Shown: positions 42,752 to 54,589 of the stretch, in pieces
How the letters are laid out: each line of letters begins with the position of its first letter
Position numbering within the stretch: position 1 is the first letter of the stretch
DNA from: Prevotella sp. oral taxon 299 str. F0039
GTDB lineage: Bacteria; Bacteroidota; Bacteroidia; Bacteroidales; Bacteroidaceae
DNA length: 64,000 nt
Reading direction: 5' to 3'
Assembly: GCF_000163055.2 (NCBI RefSeq)
Contig: NC_022124.1
Span: 620,001 to 684,000, forward strand
Made by a program: the position numbers and the translations under genes
Notes under the pieces: generated by a model
What the model saw: only the letters and a program-made list of their open reading frames with translations
What the model was told of the DNA's origin: nothing
Database searches by the model: none

Positions 42752-45700
42752 ATGGCTTCAAAAATTGTTGATAATAGAATAAACTTTGCAAGTGTGCATA
42801 ATCCGATGCCATATCCGGATTTTCTCGACGTGCAATTAAAGTCCTTTAGAGACTTCCTACAGTTAGATACTCCACCAGAGGAGCGTAAGAACGATGGTTT
42901 ATACAAGGTGTTTGCAGAAAACTTCCCTATAACCGACACACGTAACAATTTCGTTCTTGAGTTTTTAGATTATTATATCGATCCTCCTCGTTATTCAATT
43001 GACGAGTGTCTAGAGCGTGGACTAACATATAGTGTTCCCTTAAAGGCAAAGATGAAATTATATTGTACCGACCCAGATCATGAAGATTTCGGTACATTTA
43101 TCCAAGATGTTTTCTTGGGTACTATCCCTTATATGACTCATAATGGAACTTTTGTTATTAATGGAGCTGAGCGTGTAGTAGTTGCCCAGTTGCATCGTTC
43201 TCCTGGTGTCTTCTTCGGACAAGGCGTTCATGCAAATGGTACAATGCTTTATTCTGCTCGTATCATTCCATTCAAGGGTTCTTGGATTGAGTTTGCGACC
43301 GATATAAACAACGTAATGTATGCTTACATCGATCGTAAAAAGAAATTACCTGTTACAACTCTTTTGAGAGCTATCGGTTATGAAACAGATAATGACATTC
43401 TTCAAATTTTTGATTTAGCCGAAGAAGTTAAGGTTAATAAGAAAGTTTTGAAGGCATCTATTGGTAGAAAGTTGGCAGCTCGTGTCTTAAAGACTTGGAA
43501 TGAAGACTTTGTTGATGAAGATACAGGTGAAGTAGTTTCTATCGAACGTAATGAGATGATCATGGATCGTGAGACTGAGATTACAGAAGAGAATATGGAA
43601 GACATCTTAGATAGTGGCTGTTCTACCATATTGTTACACAAAGACTCAGAAATGGCCAACAAGTATTCTTTGATTTTTAACACACTTGCTAAAGATCCAA
43701 GTAATACTGAGAAAGAAGCCGTTAACTATATCTATCGTCAATTGCGTAATGCAGATCCTGCAGACGATGCAAGTGCACGTGAAGTGTTCCAAAACCTATT
43801 CTTCTCTGACAAGCGTTACGACTTAGGAGAAGTAGGACGTTATCGTATCAATCGTAAGTTAGGACTTGAAATTGATATGGATACTCGTGTTCTTACCAAA
43901 GATGACATTATTGCAATTATACGTTACTTGATTCAGCTAATCAATTCGAATGCAACAGTTGATGATATCGACCACCTTTCAAACCGAAGAGTGCGCAATG
44001 TAGGCGAACAATTAGCTAATCAATTCTCTATAGGATTGGCTCGTATGAGCAGAACAATCCGTGAACGTATGAACGTACGTGACAATGAAGTGTTTACACC
44101 AACAGATCTTATCAATGCTAAGACCATTTCTAGTGTAATCAACTCATTCTTCGGAACCAACCCATTGTCTCAGTTCATGGACCAAACCAACCCACTTGCT
44201 GAAGTAACTCACAAACGTCGTTTGTCAGCTTTAGGTCCTGGTGGTTTGTCTCGTGAGCGTGCAGGCTTCGAGGTTCGTGACGTTCACTACACACACTATG
44301 GTCGTTTGTGTCCAATTGAGAGCCCTGAAGGTCCAAACATTGGTCTTATCTCATCTCTTTGTGTATATGCAAACATCAACGATCTAGGATTTATTGTAAC
44401 TCCTTATCGTACAGTTAAGGATTCAAAAGTTGAGATGGACAACAAAAACGTTGTTTATCTTACAGCTGAAGAAGAAAACAAGATTATTGGTCAGGGAAAT
44501 GCTCCACTAACAGTAGATGGTTCATTTATCCGCACAACCGTAAAATGTCGTCAAGATGCCGACTATCCAGTTGTAGCACCAGAGCATGTTGATCTTGTAG
44601 ACGTATCACCTCAACAGATTGCTTCTGTTTCTGCCAGCTTGATTCCATTCTTAGAACATGATGACGGTCACCGTGCTTTGATGGGATGTAACATGATGCG
44701 CCAGGCAGTTCCACTCCTTCATAACGATGCTCCAATTGTAGGAACAGGTTTAGAAAAGAAAGTTTGTGAAGATTCACGAACCATGATTACTGCTGAAGGA
44801 GATGGCGTTATTGACTATGTAGATGCAACAACTATCCGTATTCTTTACGATCGTACAGAAGAGGAAGATTTCGTAAGCTTCGAACCAGCGTTAAAAGAAT
44901 ATAGAATTCCTAAGTTCCGTCGTACCAACCAGAATATGACCATCGACTTACGTCCTATCTGTACAAAGGGACAAAGAGTAAAACAAGGTGATATTCTAAC
45001 AGAAGGATATGCTACAGAAAATGGCGAATTAGCTCTAGGACGTAACCTTCTCGTTGCATATATGCCTTGGAAGGGTTATAACTATGAGGACGCTATTGTA
45101 CTAAGTGAGCGTATTGTTCGTGACGATATTCTTACATCTGTTCACGTAGATGAGTATTCATTAGACGTGAGAGAAACAAAACGTGGTGTTGAAGAATTCA
45201 CAAGCGATATTCCAAACGTGAGTGAAGAAGCAACAAAAGATCTCGACGATAATGGTATTGTTCGTGTAGGTGCTCGCATCGAACCAGGCGATATCCTTAT
45301 TGGAAAGATCTCTCCAAAGGGAGAAAGCGATCCTTCACCAGAAGAAAAGCTTCTTCGCGCTATCTTCGGAGATAAAGCAGGTGATGTTAAAGACTCTTCT
45401 TTGAAAGCTAACCCATCACTAAGTGGTGTTGTTATCGATAAGAAACTCTTCTCAAGAGCTATTAAGACTCGTGAGACCAAGAAACAAGATAAAGTTCTTC
45501 TAGCTAGTCTTGAAGAAGAATACGAAGCAAAGAATAACGACTTAAAAGATATTCTTGTAGATAAACTTCTTGTTCTTACAGAAGATAAAGTATCTGAAGG
45601 AGTAAAAGATTACACAGGAGCTGAAATCGTAACTAAGGGTAGCAAGTTCACAACAACAATCCTTAAGAACCTTGAATATGATGGTATTCAAGCAGGAGGT

Positions 45701-46561
45701 TGGACAAGTGACGAGCACACAAATGGTCTTATCAAGCAATTGATAATGAACTATATCCACAAATACAAACTCTTAGACGCAGAATTAAAACGTCGCAAGT
45801 TCGCTATTTCTATTGGAGATGAACTTCCATCAGGAATCCTTCAAATGGCAAAAGTTTATATTGCTAAGAAGCGTAAGATTGGTGTAGGTGATAAACTTGC
45901 AGGTCGTCATGGTAACAAGGGTATCGTATCTAAGGTTGTTAGAATGGAAGATATGCCATTCCTAGAGGACGGTCGTCCTGTAGACTTGGTACTTAACCCA
46001 CTTGGTGTGCCTTCTCGTATGAACCTTGGACAGATCTTCGAAGCGATTTTAGGTGCAGCAGGTAAAAAGCTAGGTGTTAAGTTTGCAACTCCAATCTTCG
46101 ATGGTGCTAAGCTTGATGACCTTTCAGAATGGACCGAAAAGGCAGGATTGCCTCACCTATGTTCAACACATCTTTACGATGGAGAAACAGGAGAACAATT
46201 CGACCAGCCTGCAACAGTAGGTGTAACATACTTCTTGAAACTCGGACACATGGTGGAAGACAAGATGCATGCACGTAGCATTGGTCCATACTCTCTCATC
46301 ACACAACAGCCACTTGGTGGTAAAGCACAATTTGGTGGACAACGTTTTGGAGAGATGGAAGTTTGGGCTCTTGAAGCATTTGGTGCAAGTCACGTGTTAC
46401 AAGAGATTCTAACTGTTAAGTCAGACGACACCGTTGGACGTAGTAAAGCTTATGAAGCAATTGTTAAAGGTGATCCAATGCCAACACCAGGTATCCCAGA
46501 ATCACTCAATGTGTTATTGCACGAGCTTCGAGGCTTAGGCTTAAGTATCAAGTTGGATTAA
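42752..46561 (+). CDS. rpoB: RNA polymerase beta subunit
   Basis: 1269 aa from the ATG giving [15 protein letters not shown]; a TTG directly before it is not needed. The rifampicin-region sequence [17 protein letters not shown] and [18 protein letters not shown] is intact, with the usual residues of a sensitive enzyme at the positions I can compare. Also visible are [10 protein letters not shown] and the C-terminal [15 protein letters not shown]. Downstream rpoC is 37 bases away. Confidence 0.99.
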   Translation: MASKIVDNRINFASVHNPMPYPDFLDVQLKSFRDFLQLDTPPEERKNDGLYKVFAENFPITDTRNNFVLEFLDYYIDPPRYSIDECLERGLTYSVPLKAKMKLYCTDPDHEDFGTFIQDVFLGTIPYMTHNGTFVINGAERVVVAQLHRSPGVFFGQGVHANGTMLYSARIIPFKGSWIEFATDINNVMYAYIDRKKKLPVTTLLRAIGYETDNDILQIFDLAEEVKVNKKVLKASIGRKLAARVLKTWNEDFVDEDTGEVVSIERNEMIMDRETEITEENMEDILDSGCSTILLHKDSEMANKYSLIFNTLAKDPSNTEKEAVNYIYRQLRNADPADDASAREVFQNLFFSDKRYDLGEVGRYRINRKLGLEIDMDTRVLTKDDIIAIIRYLIQLINSNATVDDIDHLSNRRVRNVGEQLANQFSIGLARMSRTIRERMNVRDNEVFTPTDLINAKTISSVINSFFGTNPLSQFMDQTNPLAEVTHKRRLSALGPGGLSRERAGFEVRDVHYTHYGRLCPIESPEGPNIGLISSLCVYANINDLGFIVTPYRTVKDSKVEMDNKNVVYLTAEEENKIIGQGNAPLTVDGSFIRTTVKCRQDADYPVVAPEHVDLVDVSPQQIASVSASLIPFLEHDDGHRALMGCNMMRQAVPLLHNDAPIVGTGLEKKVCEDSRTMITAEGDGVIDYVDATTIRILYDRTEEEDFVSFEPALKEYRIPKFRRTNQNMTIDLRPICTKGQRVKQGDILTEGYATENGELALGRNLLVAYMPWKGYNYEDAIVLSERIVRDDILTSVHVDEYSLDVRETKRGVEEFTSDIPNVSEEATKDLDDNGIVRVGARIEPGDILIGKISPKGESDPSPEEKLLRAIFGDKAGDVKDSSLKANPSLSGVVIDKKLFSRAIKTRETKKQDKVLLASLEEEYEAKNNDLKDILVDKLLVLTEDKVSEGVKDYTGAEIVTKGSKFTTTILKNLEYDGIQAGGWTSDEHTNGLIKQLIMNYIHKYKLLDAELKRRKFAISIGDELPSGILQMAKVYIAKKRKIGVGDKLAGRHGNKGIVSKVVRMEDMPFLEDGRPVDLVLNPLGVPSRMNLGQIFEAILGAAGKKLGVKFATPIFDGAKLDDLSEWTEKAGLPHLCSTHLYDGETGEQFDQPATVGVTYFLKLGHMVEDKMHARSIGPYSLITQQPLGGKAQFGGQRFGEMEVWALEAFGASHVLQEILTVKSDDTVGRSKAYEAIVKGDPMPTPGIPESLNVLLHELRGLGLSIKLD

Positions 46562-46598
46562 TTCTTATTCATTATAAGAACCCTAATTATAAGTAAAC

Positions 46599-49500
46599 AT
46601 GGCTTTTAAGAAAGATACAAAAATAAAAAATAATTTCACGAAGATTACCATTAGTCTTGCTTCTCCTGAAGAGATTTTGGAAAATTCGTTTGGTGAGGTT
46701 ACAAAGCCTGAGACCATTAACTATCGTACATATAAACCAGAACGTGATGGTTTATTCTGCGAACGCATCTTCGGTCCTACAAAAGATTACGAGTGTGCTT
46801 GCGGTAAATATAAACGTATTCGTTACAAAGGTATAGTGTGCGACCGATGCGGTGTCGAGGTAACCGAAAAGAAAGTGCGTCGTGAACGTTCAGGACACAT
46901 CGACCTAGTTGTGCCTGTTGCTCACATCTGGTATTTCCGTTCGTTACCTAATAAAATGGGTTATTTGTTGGGAATGCCAACAAAGAAACTCGATGCTGTA
47001 ATTTATTACGAGCGTTATGTTGTTATTCAACCAGGTGTTTTTGCTGGTAGAACAAATAGCGAAGGAGAGGAAGTGAACGGTTCACACAAGATGGACTTGT
47101 TGACAGAAGATGAATATTTGAACATCATTGATACACAAATCGATCCTAATAACGCTCTTCTTGACGATAACGATCCTAATAAGTTTATTGCAAAGATGGG
47201 TGCAGAAGCAATTCATGATCTTCTTGCTCGTCTTGATCTCGATTCACTTTCTTATGAATTACGTGATCGTGCAAATAACGACTCAAGTCAACAACGTAAG
47301 GCAGATGCGCTAAAACGTCTTCAAGTAGTTGAAGCATTTCGTAGCAGTGTAAACATTAATCGCCCTGAATGGATGATTCTAAAGATTATTCCAATCATTC
47401 CACCAGAGCTTCGCCCATTGGTTCCACTAGATGGTGGACGCTTTGCAACATCAGATTTGAATGACCTTTATCGCCGTGTTATTATACGTAATAATCGTTT
47501 GAAGAGACTTATGGAGATCAAAGCTCCAGAAGTTATTCTTCGTAACGAAAAGCGTATGTTGCAAGAAGCAGTTGATAGCTTATTCGATAACTCACGCAAG
47601 AGCTCAGCAGTTCGTAGCGAAAGCAACCGACCATTGAAGTCTTTATCAGACTCACTAAAAGGAAAACAAGGACGTTTCCGTCAAAATCTTTTAGGTAAGC
47701 GTGTTGACTATTCTGCACGTTCTGTAATTGTTGTCGGTCCAGAACTACAAATGGGAGAGTGCGGTTTACCAAAACTTATGGCAGCCGAGCTATACAAACC
47801 ATTTATTATTCGTAAGTTGATCGAGCGTGGAATCGTTAAGACCGTTAAGAGTGCGAAGAAGATTGTAGACCGCAGAGAACCAGTTATCTGGGATATTCTC
47901 GAGAACGTTATGAAGGGACATCCTGTTCTTCTTAACCGTGCTCCAACGCTTCACCGTCTTGGTATACAAGCATTCCAGCCAAAACTTATCGAAGGTAAAG
48001 CAATTCAGTTGCACCCATTGGCATGTACAGCGTTCAATGCTGACTTCGATGGAGACCAAATGGCGGTTCACCTTCCATTGAGTAATGAAGCAATTCTTGA
48101 AACACAAGTGCTGATGCTTCAAAGCCATAACATTCTAAACCCAGCCAACGGAGCACCTATCACCGTTCCTTCTCAGGACATGGTACTTGGTCTTTACTAT
48201 ATCACAAAGATCCGTCCAGGTGCTAAGGGACAAGGTTTAACATTCTATGGACCAGAAGAAGCAATCATCGCTCACAACGAAGGTAAGTGTGATTTGCATG
48301 CTCCTATCAAGGTAATTGTTAACGACCTAGTTGATGGCCGCTTACAAAAACGCATGGTAGAGACCTCTGTTGGACGTGTAATTGTTAATGGCATTATTCC
48401 TGAAGAAGTAGGTTACTTCAACAATATTATTTCTAAGAAAACCCTACGTGATATCATCTCTGATGTTATTAAGGCTGTAGGTATGGCACGTGCAAGCGAG
48501 TTCCTAGACGGAATTAAGAACCTAGGTTACCGCATGGCTTATGTTGCAGGACTTTCATTTAACCTTGATGATATCATCATTCCAGTTGAAAAAGAAGCTA
48601 TTGTTGAGAAAGGTCACGAAGAAGTACGTCAAATTACCGAGAACTATAACATGGGTTTCATTACCGATACCGAGCGTTATAATCAGGTAATTGATACTTG
48701 GACTCACGTAAACAACCAACTTGCAAGCATCTTGATGAAAGAGATGACCGAAGCAGACCAAGGCTTTAACGCTGTTTATATGATGCTTGACTCTGGAGCC
48801 CGTGGTTCTAAAGATCAGATTAAGCAGCTTTCTGGTATGCGTGGTTTGATGGCTAAGCCTCAAAAGGCAGGTGCAGAAGGACAACAAATTATCGAGAACC
48901 CAATTCTTTCTAACTTTAAAGAGGGTATGAGTGTGCTTGAGTACTTTATCTCATCTCACGGAGCTCGTAAAGGTTTGGCGGATACTGCGATGAAAACTGC
49001 CGATGCTGGTTACTTAACAAGACGTTTGGTTGACGTATCACACGACGTGATTATCAACGAAGAAGATTGTGGAACGCTACGTGGATTGGTATGTACCGCT
49101 CTAAAGAATGGCGACGAAGTGATCTCTACTCTTTATGAAAGAATCCTCGGACGTGTGTCTGTTCATGATATCATTCACCCAACAACAGGTGCTCTCATCG
49201 TTGCTGCTGGTGACGAAATCACTGAAGATAAAGCTCAAATCATTGAAGCATCTCCAATCGAAAGTGTTGAAATACGTTCAGTACTAACTTGCGAAAGCAA
49301 GCACGGAGTATGTATGAAATGTTACGGACGTAACCTTGCTACAAGCCGAATGGTTCAAAAGGGAGAAGCTGTTGGTGTCATTGCAGCGCAAGCTATTGGT
49401 GAGCCTGGTACACAGTTAACACTTCGTACCTTCCACGCCGGTGGTGTGGCTGGTAACGCAGCAGCTAATGCTTCAATCGTTGCTAAGAACGATTCACGCC

Positions 49501-50936
49501 TAGAGTTCGACGAATTGCGTACTGTTCCTTATGTAGAAACAGATGGAGACAAAGAAGTTGACTGCCAAATGGTAGTAAGCCGTCTTGCTGAAGTACGTTT
49601 CGTTGACGTAAATACAAATATCGTTCTTTCTACAATGAACGTGCCTTATGGTTCTTCACTCTACTTTAAACATGGTGATAAAGTGAGCAAGGGCGACCTA
49701 GTTGCAAAGTGGGACCCATTCAACGCCGTAATCGTTTCGGAATATGCAGGTAAGATTCGCTTCAACGATGTTGTAGAAGGAAAGACCTATCACGCTGAAA
49801 CCGACGAAACAACTGGTTTGACAGAAAAGATTATTACCGACTCAAAAGATAAGACAATGATTCCTACCTGTGATATCCTTGATGCTAAGGGACACGTAAT
49901 AGGAACATATAACTTCCCTGTAGGTGGACACGTTGTTATCGAAGATGGCGCAATGATTAAGACTGGTCAACGTCTTGTGAAGATTCCACGTGCTCTTGGT
50001 GGAGCTGGTGACATCACTGGTGGTCTTCCACGTGTAACCGAGTTGTTCGAAGCTCGTAACCCATCTAACCCCGCAGTTGTATCTGAAATCGACGGAGAGG
50101 TAACCATGGGTAAGGTAAAACGTGGTAATCGTGAAATCATTGTAACATCTAAAACAGGCGAACAACGCAAGTACTTAGTAAGCTTGTCTAAGCAAATCTT
50201 GGTTCAAGAACACGATGCTGTGCGTGCAGGAACACCACTTTCAGACGGTGTTATCACTCCTGGTGACATCCTCGCAATTAAGGGTCCTACTGCCGTTCAA
50301 GAGTATATCGTAAATGAAGTACAAGACGTTTACCGCCTACAAGGTGTGAAGATTAACGATAAGCACTTCGAAATCATCGTTCGTCAGATGATGCGTAAGG
50401 TTCAAATCAACGATCCAGGTGACACTACATTCCTTGAACAAGAAATGGTAGATAAACTTGATTTCGCTGCAGAAAACGATCGTATCTGGGGTAAGAAAGT
50501 TGTTGTTGACGCTGGAGACTCTGAAACTCTACGTCCAGGACAAATCATTTCTGTTCGTCGTTTGCGTGATGAGAACTCTAATCTCAAACGTCGTGACCTT
50601 CGTTTGGTTCAAGTTCGTGATGCAGTTGCTGCAACATCAACTCAGATCCTACAAGGTATCACCCGTGCTGCATTGCAAACTAAGAGCTTCATGAGCTCTG
50701 CTTCGTTCCAAGAAACAACTAAGGTACTTAACGAAGCTGCAATTCGTGGTAAGGTAGATTACTTAGAAGGAATGAAAGAAAACGTAATTTGCGGTCACCT
50801 AATACCTGCAGGTACAGGTCTTCGCAAGTGGGATAAGATCATCGTTGGTTCGAAAGAAGTTTACGATAGATTACAAGCAAATAAAAGAAATGTACTTGAT
50901 TACGCTGAAAATCAAGTAGCAGAGAACGAGCAATAA
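46599..50936 (+). CDS. rpoC: RNA polymerase beta' subunit
   Basis: 1445 aa. The zinc-ribbon cysteines appear in [20 protein letters not shown] near residue 67, the catalytic magnesium loop in [12 protein letters not shown] near 486, and the second zinc site in [15 protein letters not shown]. The trigger-loop segment [19 protein letters not shown] is intact. Last gene of the cluster, with a terminator 21 bases after the stop. Confidence 0.99.
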   Translation: MAFKKDTKIKNNFTKITISLASPEEILENSFGEVTKPETINYRTYKPERDGLFCERIFGPTKDYECACGKYKRIRYKGIVCDRCGVEVTEKKVRRERSGHIDLVVPVAHIWYFRSLPNKMGYLLGMPTKKLDAVIYYERYVVIQPGVFAGRTNSEGEEVNGSHKMDLLTEDEYLNIIDTQIDPNNALLDDNDPNKFIAKMGAEAIHDLLARLDLDSLSYELRDRANNDSSQQRKADALKRLQVVEAFRSSVNINRPEWMILKIIPIIPPELRPLVPLDGGRFATSDLNDLYRRVIIRNNRLKRLMEIKAPEVILRNEKRMLQEAVDSLFDNSRKSSAVRSESNRPLKSLSDSLKGKQGRFRQNLLGKRVDYSARSVIVVGPELQMGECGLPKLMAAELYKPFIIRKLIERGIVKTVKSAKKIVDRREPVIWDILENVMKGHPVLLNRAPTLHRLGIQAFQPKLIEGKAIQLHPLACTAFNADFDGDQMAVHLPLSNEAILETQVLMLQSHNILNPANGAPITVPSQDMVLGLYYITKIRPGAKGQGLTFYGPEEAIIAHNEGKCDLHAPIKVIVNDLVDGRLQKRMVETSVGRVIVNGIIPEEVGYFNNIISKKTLRDIISDVIKAVGMARASEFLDGIKNLGYRMAYVAGLSFNLDDIIIPVEKEAIVEKGHEEVRQITENYNMGFITDTERYNQVIDTWTHVNNQLASILMKEMTEADQGFNAVYMMLDSGARGSKDQIKQLSGMRGLMAKPQKAGAEGQQIIENPILSNFKEGMSVLEYFISSHGARKGLADTAMKTADAGYLTRRLVDVSHDVIINEEDCGTLRGLVCTALKNGDEVISTLYERILGRVSVHDIIHPTTGALIVAAGDEITEDKAQIIEASPIESVEIRSVLTCESKHGVCMKCYGRNLATSRMVQKGEAVGVIAAQAIGEPGTQLTLRTFHAGGVAGNAAANASIVAKNDSRLEFDELRTVPYVETDGDKEVDCQMVVSRLAEVRFVDVNTNIVLSTMNVPYGSSLYFKHGDKVSKGDLVAKWDPFNAVIVSEYAGKIRFNDVVEGKTYHAETDETTGLTEKIITDSKDKTMIPTCDILDAKGHVIGTYNFPVGGHVVIEDGAMIKTGQRLVKIPRALGGAGDITGGLPRVTELFEARNPSNPAVVSEIDGEVTMGKVKRGNREIIVTSKTGEQRKYLVSLSKQILVQEHDAVRAGTPLSDGVITPGDILAIKGPTAVQEYIVNEVQDVYRLQGVKINDKHFEIIVRQMMRKVQINDPGDTTFLEQEMVDKLDFAAENDRIWGKKVVVDAGDSETLRPGQIISVRRLRDENSNLKRRDLRLVQVRDAVAATSTQILQGITRAALQTKSFMSSASFQETTKVLNEAAIRGKVDYLEGMKENVICGHLIPAGTGLRKWDKIIVGSKEVYDRLQANKRNVLDYAENQVAENEQ

Positions 50937-50957
50937 CGTTCTTTTATCAATCATAAG

Positions 50958-50996
50958 AAGAGGAAATATACTTAGGGTTATTTCCTCTTTTTTTTA
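50958..50996 (+). terminator. Terminator after rpoC
   Basis: An 11-base stem AAGAGGAAATA/TATTTCCTCTT followed by an unbroken T-run. Confidence 0.88.
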
Positions 50997-51061
50997 TATA
51001 TAGATCTTTTGATAAAGAAAGTTTATTAGCTGTAATAATCTTGTTTTGTTATCTGTTCTCT

Positions 51062-51317
51062 TAACTTTGTGGTTTTACGAAAGAAAACCTCTATCACTTT
51101 ATTTCGATCTTTGTAGAACAAATCCTTCTCTATTATCCAATAGCCTCCTTAGGCACTTCTTTTGTGGTAATATAATGAGTCTAGAGTTTATTTATCGTAT
51201 TGCATTCAATCATTAGTAAGGGTTTGGTCTAATCTTATTCTATGTTTTATTTGGGGATAGAAAGATTTATTTATAAACAAAGAACAGTGCTATAATATTA
51301 TATAGCACTGTTCTTTG
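51062..51317 (+). ncRNA. Candidate small RNA, unconfirmed
   Basis: TAACTTTG (51062-51069) fits the -7 consensus, no coding frame follows, and the region ends in a long perfect hairpin. This would give an RNA of about 240 bases on the plus strand. The hairpin may equally be the terminator of the convergent nucleotidase genes, so the call is weak. Confidence 0.3.
51278..51317. terminator. Long perfect hairpin, probable bidirectional terminator
   Basis: A 17-base perfect stem CAAAGAACAGTGCTATA/TATAGCACTGTTCTTTG with a 6-base loop. On the minus strand it is followed by TTTATAAATAAATC. It lies 116 bases past the stop of the minus-strand nucleotidase gene. Confidence 0.75.
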
Positions 51318-51341
51318 CTTTGACTTATATTCTTCTATTAT

Positions 51342-51385
51342 CTAAATTACATTGTTATTGTAGTGAATAGCATTGCTTTTAATTG
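51342..51385. repeat. Two-unit partial 22-bp array (locus 7)
   Basis: Two units, the first degenerate (ACATTGTTATTG) and the second with TAGCATTGCTTTTAA. Their right halves are 21 bases apart, not 22. No further units are detectable on either side, so this may be an eroded array. It lies between the hairpin and the 3' end of the nucleotidase gene. Confidence 0.6.
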
Positions 51386-51432
51386 GCGATCTCAAAGCTC
51401 CTTAATATAAAGGGCGGAGAGATTGAAAAACA

Positions 51433-52317
51433 TTAGCGTTTGTTCTTCGCCATTTGGATAGTCATCTTGCCGATGAAGATACCGCTTTTTCCGTTTTGGT
51501 CGTTATAAACAATGTTGTTGTCGAGGTCTTTATGGGTTCTAAGGGTTTCAAAGAAAGTGTGTGAGTGACCGCCCAACACCAAGTCTACATACCGAGTTTG
51601 AGGGATAAGAAGTTGTTCATTCATCGTCTTTTCAGTCCAACCTAAATGCGAGATACATATAATAAGGTCGCATTTCTCTTTGTTTTTAAGAGTCGAAACC
51701 ACCTCGTTGGTAGCAGTGATAGGATTGATATAACGCACCGTTTCATAGTTCTTAGCGTCCACCAAACCATCTAATTGAGGAGAAAGACCAAATACTCCAA
51801 TCTTAATTCCCTTACGTTTCAAAATGATATAAGGCTTAACAATCTTTGCAAGAGGCGTTCCTGTGAAGTCGTAATTAGCACAAACGATGGGGAATTTCGC
51901 CTTTTTAAAGAGTCGTTCCATATTTTTTAAGCCGAAATCGAACTCGTGATTACCAATTGTTACGGCATCATAATGCATCTTATTCATTAGTCCTACTTCC
52001 ACATCTCCTTTGAAAAGAGTGTAGTAGGGCGACCCTTGCGAAAAATCACCGCTATCGAACAGCAATAGATCGGGATTTTTTTTGCGTTCCTCCTTCAACA
52101 TAGCTATGCGACGAAGAAAGCCTCCTCTACCAGCTTTTAACGTGTCTGCAAGTTGTGGATTCAATGGATATATGCAGCTATGGGTATCGTTAGTGTGTAA
52201 AATAACCAACTCTTTTGTTCCCTTTTCGGTCGATTTTGCAATGCTTTTGGTTTGGGCTTCACTTTTTGATACAACGAATGTAGCTGCTAAACTGAGTGCT
52301 ATAATAAGTTTTTTCAT
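51433..52317 (-). CDS. 5'-nucleotidase, metallophosphatase domain only
   Basis: The 294 residues cover only the N-terminal catalytic half of UshA-type 5'-nucleotidases. Signal peptide ends VSKSEAQ. Metal-binding motifs are LHTNDTHS, FDSGDFSQGSP, GNHEFDFG, and GGHSHTF. Such enzymes dephosphorylate nucleotides in the periplasm. The C-terminal substrate-binding domain is encoded by the gene immediately upstream, 29 bases away in the same direction, so the pair probably works together. Confidence 0.88.
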   Translation of the reverse strand: MKKLIIALSLAATFVVSKSEAQTKSIAKSTEKGTKELVILHTNDTHSCIYPLNPQLADTLKAGRGGFLRRIAMLKEERKKNPDLLLFDSGDFSQGSPYYTLFKGDVEVGLMNKMHYDAVTIGNHEFDFGLKNMERLFKKAKFPIVCANYDFTGTPLAKIVKPYIILKRKGIKIGVFGLSPQLDGLVDAKNYETVRYINPITATNEVVSTLKNKEKCDLIICISHLGWTEKTMNEQLLIPQTRYVDLVLGGHSHTFFETLRTHKDLDNNIVYNDQNGKSGIFIGKMTIQMAKNKR

Positions 52318-52346
52318 TGTCTTTTTTGAAGTAAATGAATGAATAA

Positions 52347-53114
52347 TTAGGGTAAAATAGTGATTCGTCCTTCCACCTTTGCACCCACTTTGTTGCCTTG
52401 TTTGGCAACCTCTCTGAAGTAATCCATAATAATAAATCGCACATTACTATGATAGTCTTGAGGCGAAAGCACGTTTGTTCTGCTCTTAAATGCCTCTAAC
52501 TTGTCGTTACCTTGAGCCAAATAGTCGAGTGTTGCGATGCGATATTGCTTGTTAGAATCTATTGGTTGGTTGCTGATAAGAGCCTTTTTCAATTCGCCTT
52601 GCTTTGTTATCTCGAGGTGAACTGCGCTACTTACGCCCTCACCACCAGTAGAAGCGATTTGCTTAAACAGCTCCATCACCTTCTCTCCGCTAAGATTTAA
52701 GAAACAAATCTTATTCTCAAATGGAGCAACGTCCACCACATCACCCACCGTAATGTCGCCTTTTGCAAATGCAGCTCTTATGCCTCCGATGTTATAAACA
52801 GCGAAATCCACTTGCTGTTGATAGGGTTTTGCACCCCAAACAAGAATGTCTGAGAGCAAATTAGATAGCGGACTCTCTGGTCGATAGTTTGCTAATGGCA
52901 TCGAAGTAGTACCTACAACGGGTGCCATAATGCTGTCTACACGGTGTTTAAAGGGTTCCATGAACTTGTTGGCGTCGGTATCTGGACTTGCATCATATCT
53001 GTTATCGATAAGTATTCTTTCACGAGTGATATTCGAAAGGTGATATCCTGAGCTACAAGAAGCACACAATATCACCGATAAAAAGCAAGAGCTTATAATG
53101 TGTTTTGTGTTCAT
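52347..53114 (-). CDS. 5'-nucleotidase C-terminal domain lipoprotein
   Basis: The 255 residues match the UshA C-terminal domain: NLLSDILVWGAK, FAVYNIGGIRAAF, GDVVDVAPFENKI, and YRIATLDYLAQGND. The N-terminus is a lipoprotein signal with Cys at about 20 (ILCASCSSG). It lacks the phosphatase motifs. It is the first gene of a two-gene unit with the metallophosphatase half, the reverse of the domain order in the fused enzyme. Membrane anchoring of the substrate-binding half is inferred. Confidence 0.87.
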   Translation of the reverse strand: MNTKHIISSCFLSVILCASCSSGYHLSNITRERILIDNRYDASPDTDANKFMEPFKHRVDSIMAPVVGTTSMPLANYRPESPLSNLLSDILVWGAKPYQQQVDFAVYNIGGIRAAFAKGDITVGDVVDVAPFENKICFLNLSGEKVMELFKQIASTGGEGVSSAVHLEITKQGELKKALISNQPIDSNKQYRIATLDYLAQGNDKLEAFKSRTNVLSPQDYHSNVRFIIMDYFREVAKQGNKVGAKVEGRITILP

Positions 53115-53135
53115 ATTTACGATGAGTTATATTTA

Positions 53136-53143
53136 CAAAAATA
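53136..53143 (-). promoter_or_regulatory. -7 element of the split nucleotidase unit
   Basis: TATTTTTG on the minus strand, 22 bases before the start codon. Confidence 0.6.
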
Positions 53144-53265
53144 GATGTTTTTATGCAATTTGAATACAATATATGTGTTAAAAGTGCCACTTTTTATCTG
53201 TAGCAAAGTCTTTTTTTTGTAATAATGAAGATAAGAAAGAGTGTAAAAAGTAATATAAAAACAAG

Positions 53266-53297
53266 AAAGCAGAAAACCAAAGGAGGTCTTCTGCTTC
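53266..53297 (-). terminator. Terminator of the thiamine operon
   Basis: Stem GAAGCAGAA/TTCTGCTTTC region (AGCAGAA/TTCTGCT core) with a 13-base loop, followed on the minus strand by TTGTTTTTATA. It lies 38 bases after the thiN stop. Confidence 0.7.
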
Positions 53298-53334
53298 TCA
53301 ATTTATTGTTTGTTGGATAGCTTATTCGTTTGTT

Positions 53335-53970
53335 TTATATCTCAAAATAGAGCATATAATATCCATTTGAACGAATAGTTATCATGTTGTTTGTGGCTTT
53401 GTTGAGTGTACCTTGCCACCATTCGGAGGTGGGATAGAGACTCCATTTCAGTCCTTCAGATTGCAATTGGGTGCAAGAGAAATTGAAGATGCTCACAGCC
53501 TTGCCTGCCTTTGTTTCAAAAGAACAGGTATTTTGGGCAGGAACAAAGTAGCCATAGTCGCTTAAATACACAGGTTCAAGGTTGAATTCTTTAAAATAAC
53601 GTATTATTAAAGAAATGTTGCCCAGTGTGTGATCCTCTCTTTTCCCCGTTGCTCCAACATACAAAATGCGTTTAAAACCTAAGCTTTTGCAATGCAAAGT
53701 AGCTTTGGTTAAATCGTTGTTTTCTTGCTCTTCAACAACATGTAGAATGTCTTGATACTGCTCTTTTAATGCTTGTGGCAACGAATCGCAGTCGCCTACA
53801 ATGGCATGAGGCACCAATCCGTGTTCAATGAGGGTTGCTCCTGCACCATCACAACAGCATATATAGGGACTATTTTTTAAGAAATGCCATGCCAATTGCG
53901 ATGTGGGGAACAAGCCATTAGCCACAATTACAGCATCGAAAAGCGTACTTTCATTTAGTTTCTTTATCAT
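53335..53970 (-). CDS. thiN: Thiamine pyrophosphokinase
   Basis: Converts imported thiamine to TPP with ATP. The 211-residue protein starts at the ATG that overlaps the upstream transporter stop (ATGA); a longer frame 15 codons upstream would overlap that gene by 49 bases and is not needed. Motifs are CCDGAGATL near residue 40, VGDCDSLP near 60, NNDLTKA, and GATGKREDHTLGN, which provides the nucleotide and metal ligands. Last gene of the TPP-controlled operon. Confidence 0.93.
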   Translation of the reverse strand: MIKKLNESTLFDAVIVANGLFPTSQLAWHFLKNSPYICCCDGAGATLIEHGLVPHAIVGDCDSLPQALKEQYQDILHVVEEQENNDLTKATLHCKSLGFKRILYVGATGKREDHTLGNISLIIRYFKEFNLEPVYLSDYGYFVPAQNTCSFETKAGKAVSIFNFSCTQLQSEGLKWSLYPTSEWWQGTLNKATNNMITIRSNGYYMLYFEI

Positions 53971-54581
53971 TCTTGTAGGGTGATGTTTTTTTGTTTGAGC
54001 ATCATTTGCTTCCATTTAAACCAGCCTAAGATGGCAATAACGACATAAAGTCCATATAAACCAGCTTTGAAAGGTATGCCTTTATAAACATAAAGTATGG
54101 TGCAAATAATGTCTACAATAATCCAAAATAACCATTGTTCGATGTATTTTCTAGCCAAAGCCCATAGCCCTATAAAGCTAGCAGCGTTGGTAAAAGCATC
54201 TAATGCAGGTACACTACTATCGGTAAAGGTAACTAAAATATAGTATGTAACAGCCCATGTGGTAAACATTATGAGTGTAACGGGAAGATAAAGGCGTTGA
54301 GGCATGTGTGTAATGGCACTCGCACCATGTTGCGAACCCTTTGCCTTGTTGTCCCATTTCCACATCATGTAGCCATAAATACCAGCGAAAGTGTAGTACA
54401 CAGCCATTCCTGCATCGCCATAAAGTCCATGCGAATAATATAGATAAACGTCCATAGCAGGCATTATTATACCCACAAACCAGAGCGCAATACTTGCTCT
54501 ATACTCTAAATAAATATAGACTAAACCGAGTATTGTGGTGAAAATATCTAACCAATGTTGGACTATATAGCTTGTAATCAT
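53967..54581 (-). CDS. pnuT: PnuC-family thiamine transporter (PnuT)
   Basis: A 204-residue inner-membrane carrier with six to seven helices. Family segments are WLDIFTTILGLVYIYLEYR, PAMDVYLYYSHGLYGDAGM, and the conserved GMWKW/TWAVTY tryptophan-rich helix (here MMWKWDNKA). PnuC homologues carry nicotinamide riboside, but a place between a TPP-controlled TonB receptor and thiN marks this one as a thiamine transporter, which in Bacteroidota is called PnuT. It starts eight bases after the receptor stop and overlaps thiN. Confidence 0.9.
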   Translation of the reverse strand: MITSYIVQHWLDIFTTILGLVYIYLEYRASIALWFVGIIMPAMDVYLYYSHGLYGDAGMAVYYTFAGIYGYMMWKWDNKAKGSQHGASAITHMPQRLYLPVTLIMFTTWAVTYYILVTFTDSSVPALDAFTNAASFIGLWALARKYIEQWLFWIIVDIICTILYVYKGIPFKAGLYGLYVVIAILGWFKWKQMMLKQKNITLQE

Positions 54582-54589
54582 ATTTTATC

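Noticed and set aside
53967..54581. PnuC as a nicotinamide riboside transporter
   Set aside because: A TPP riboswitch and thiN in the same operon point to thiamine.
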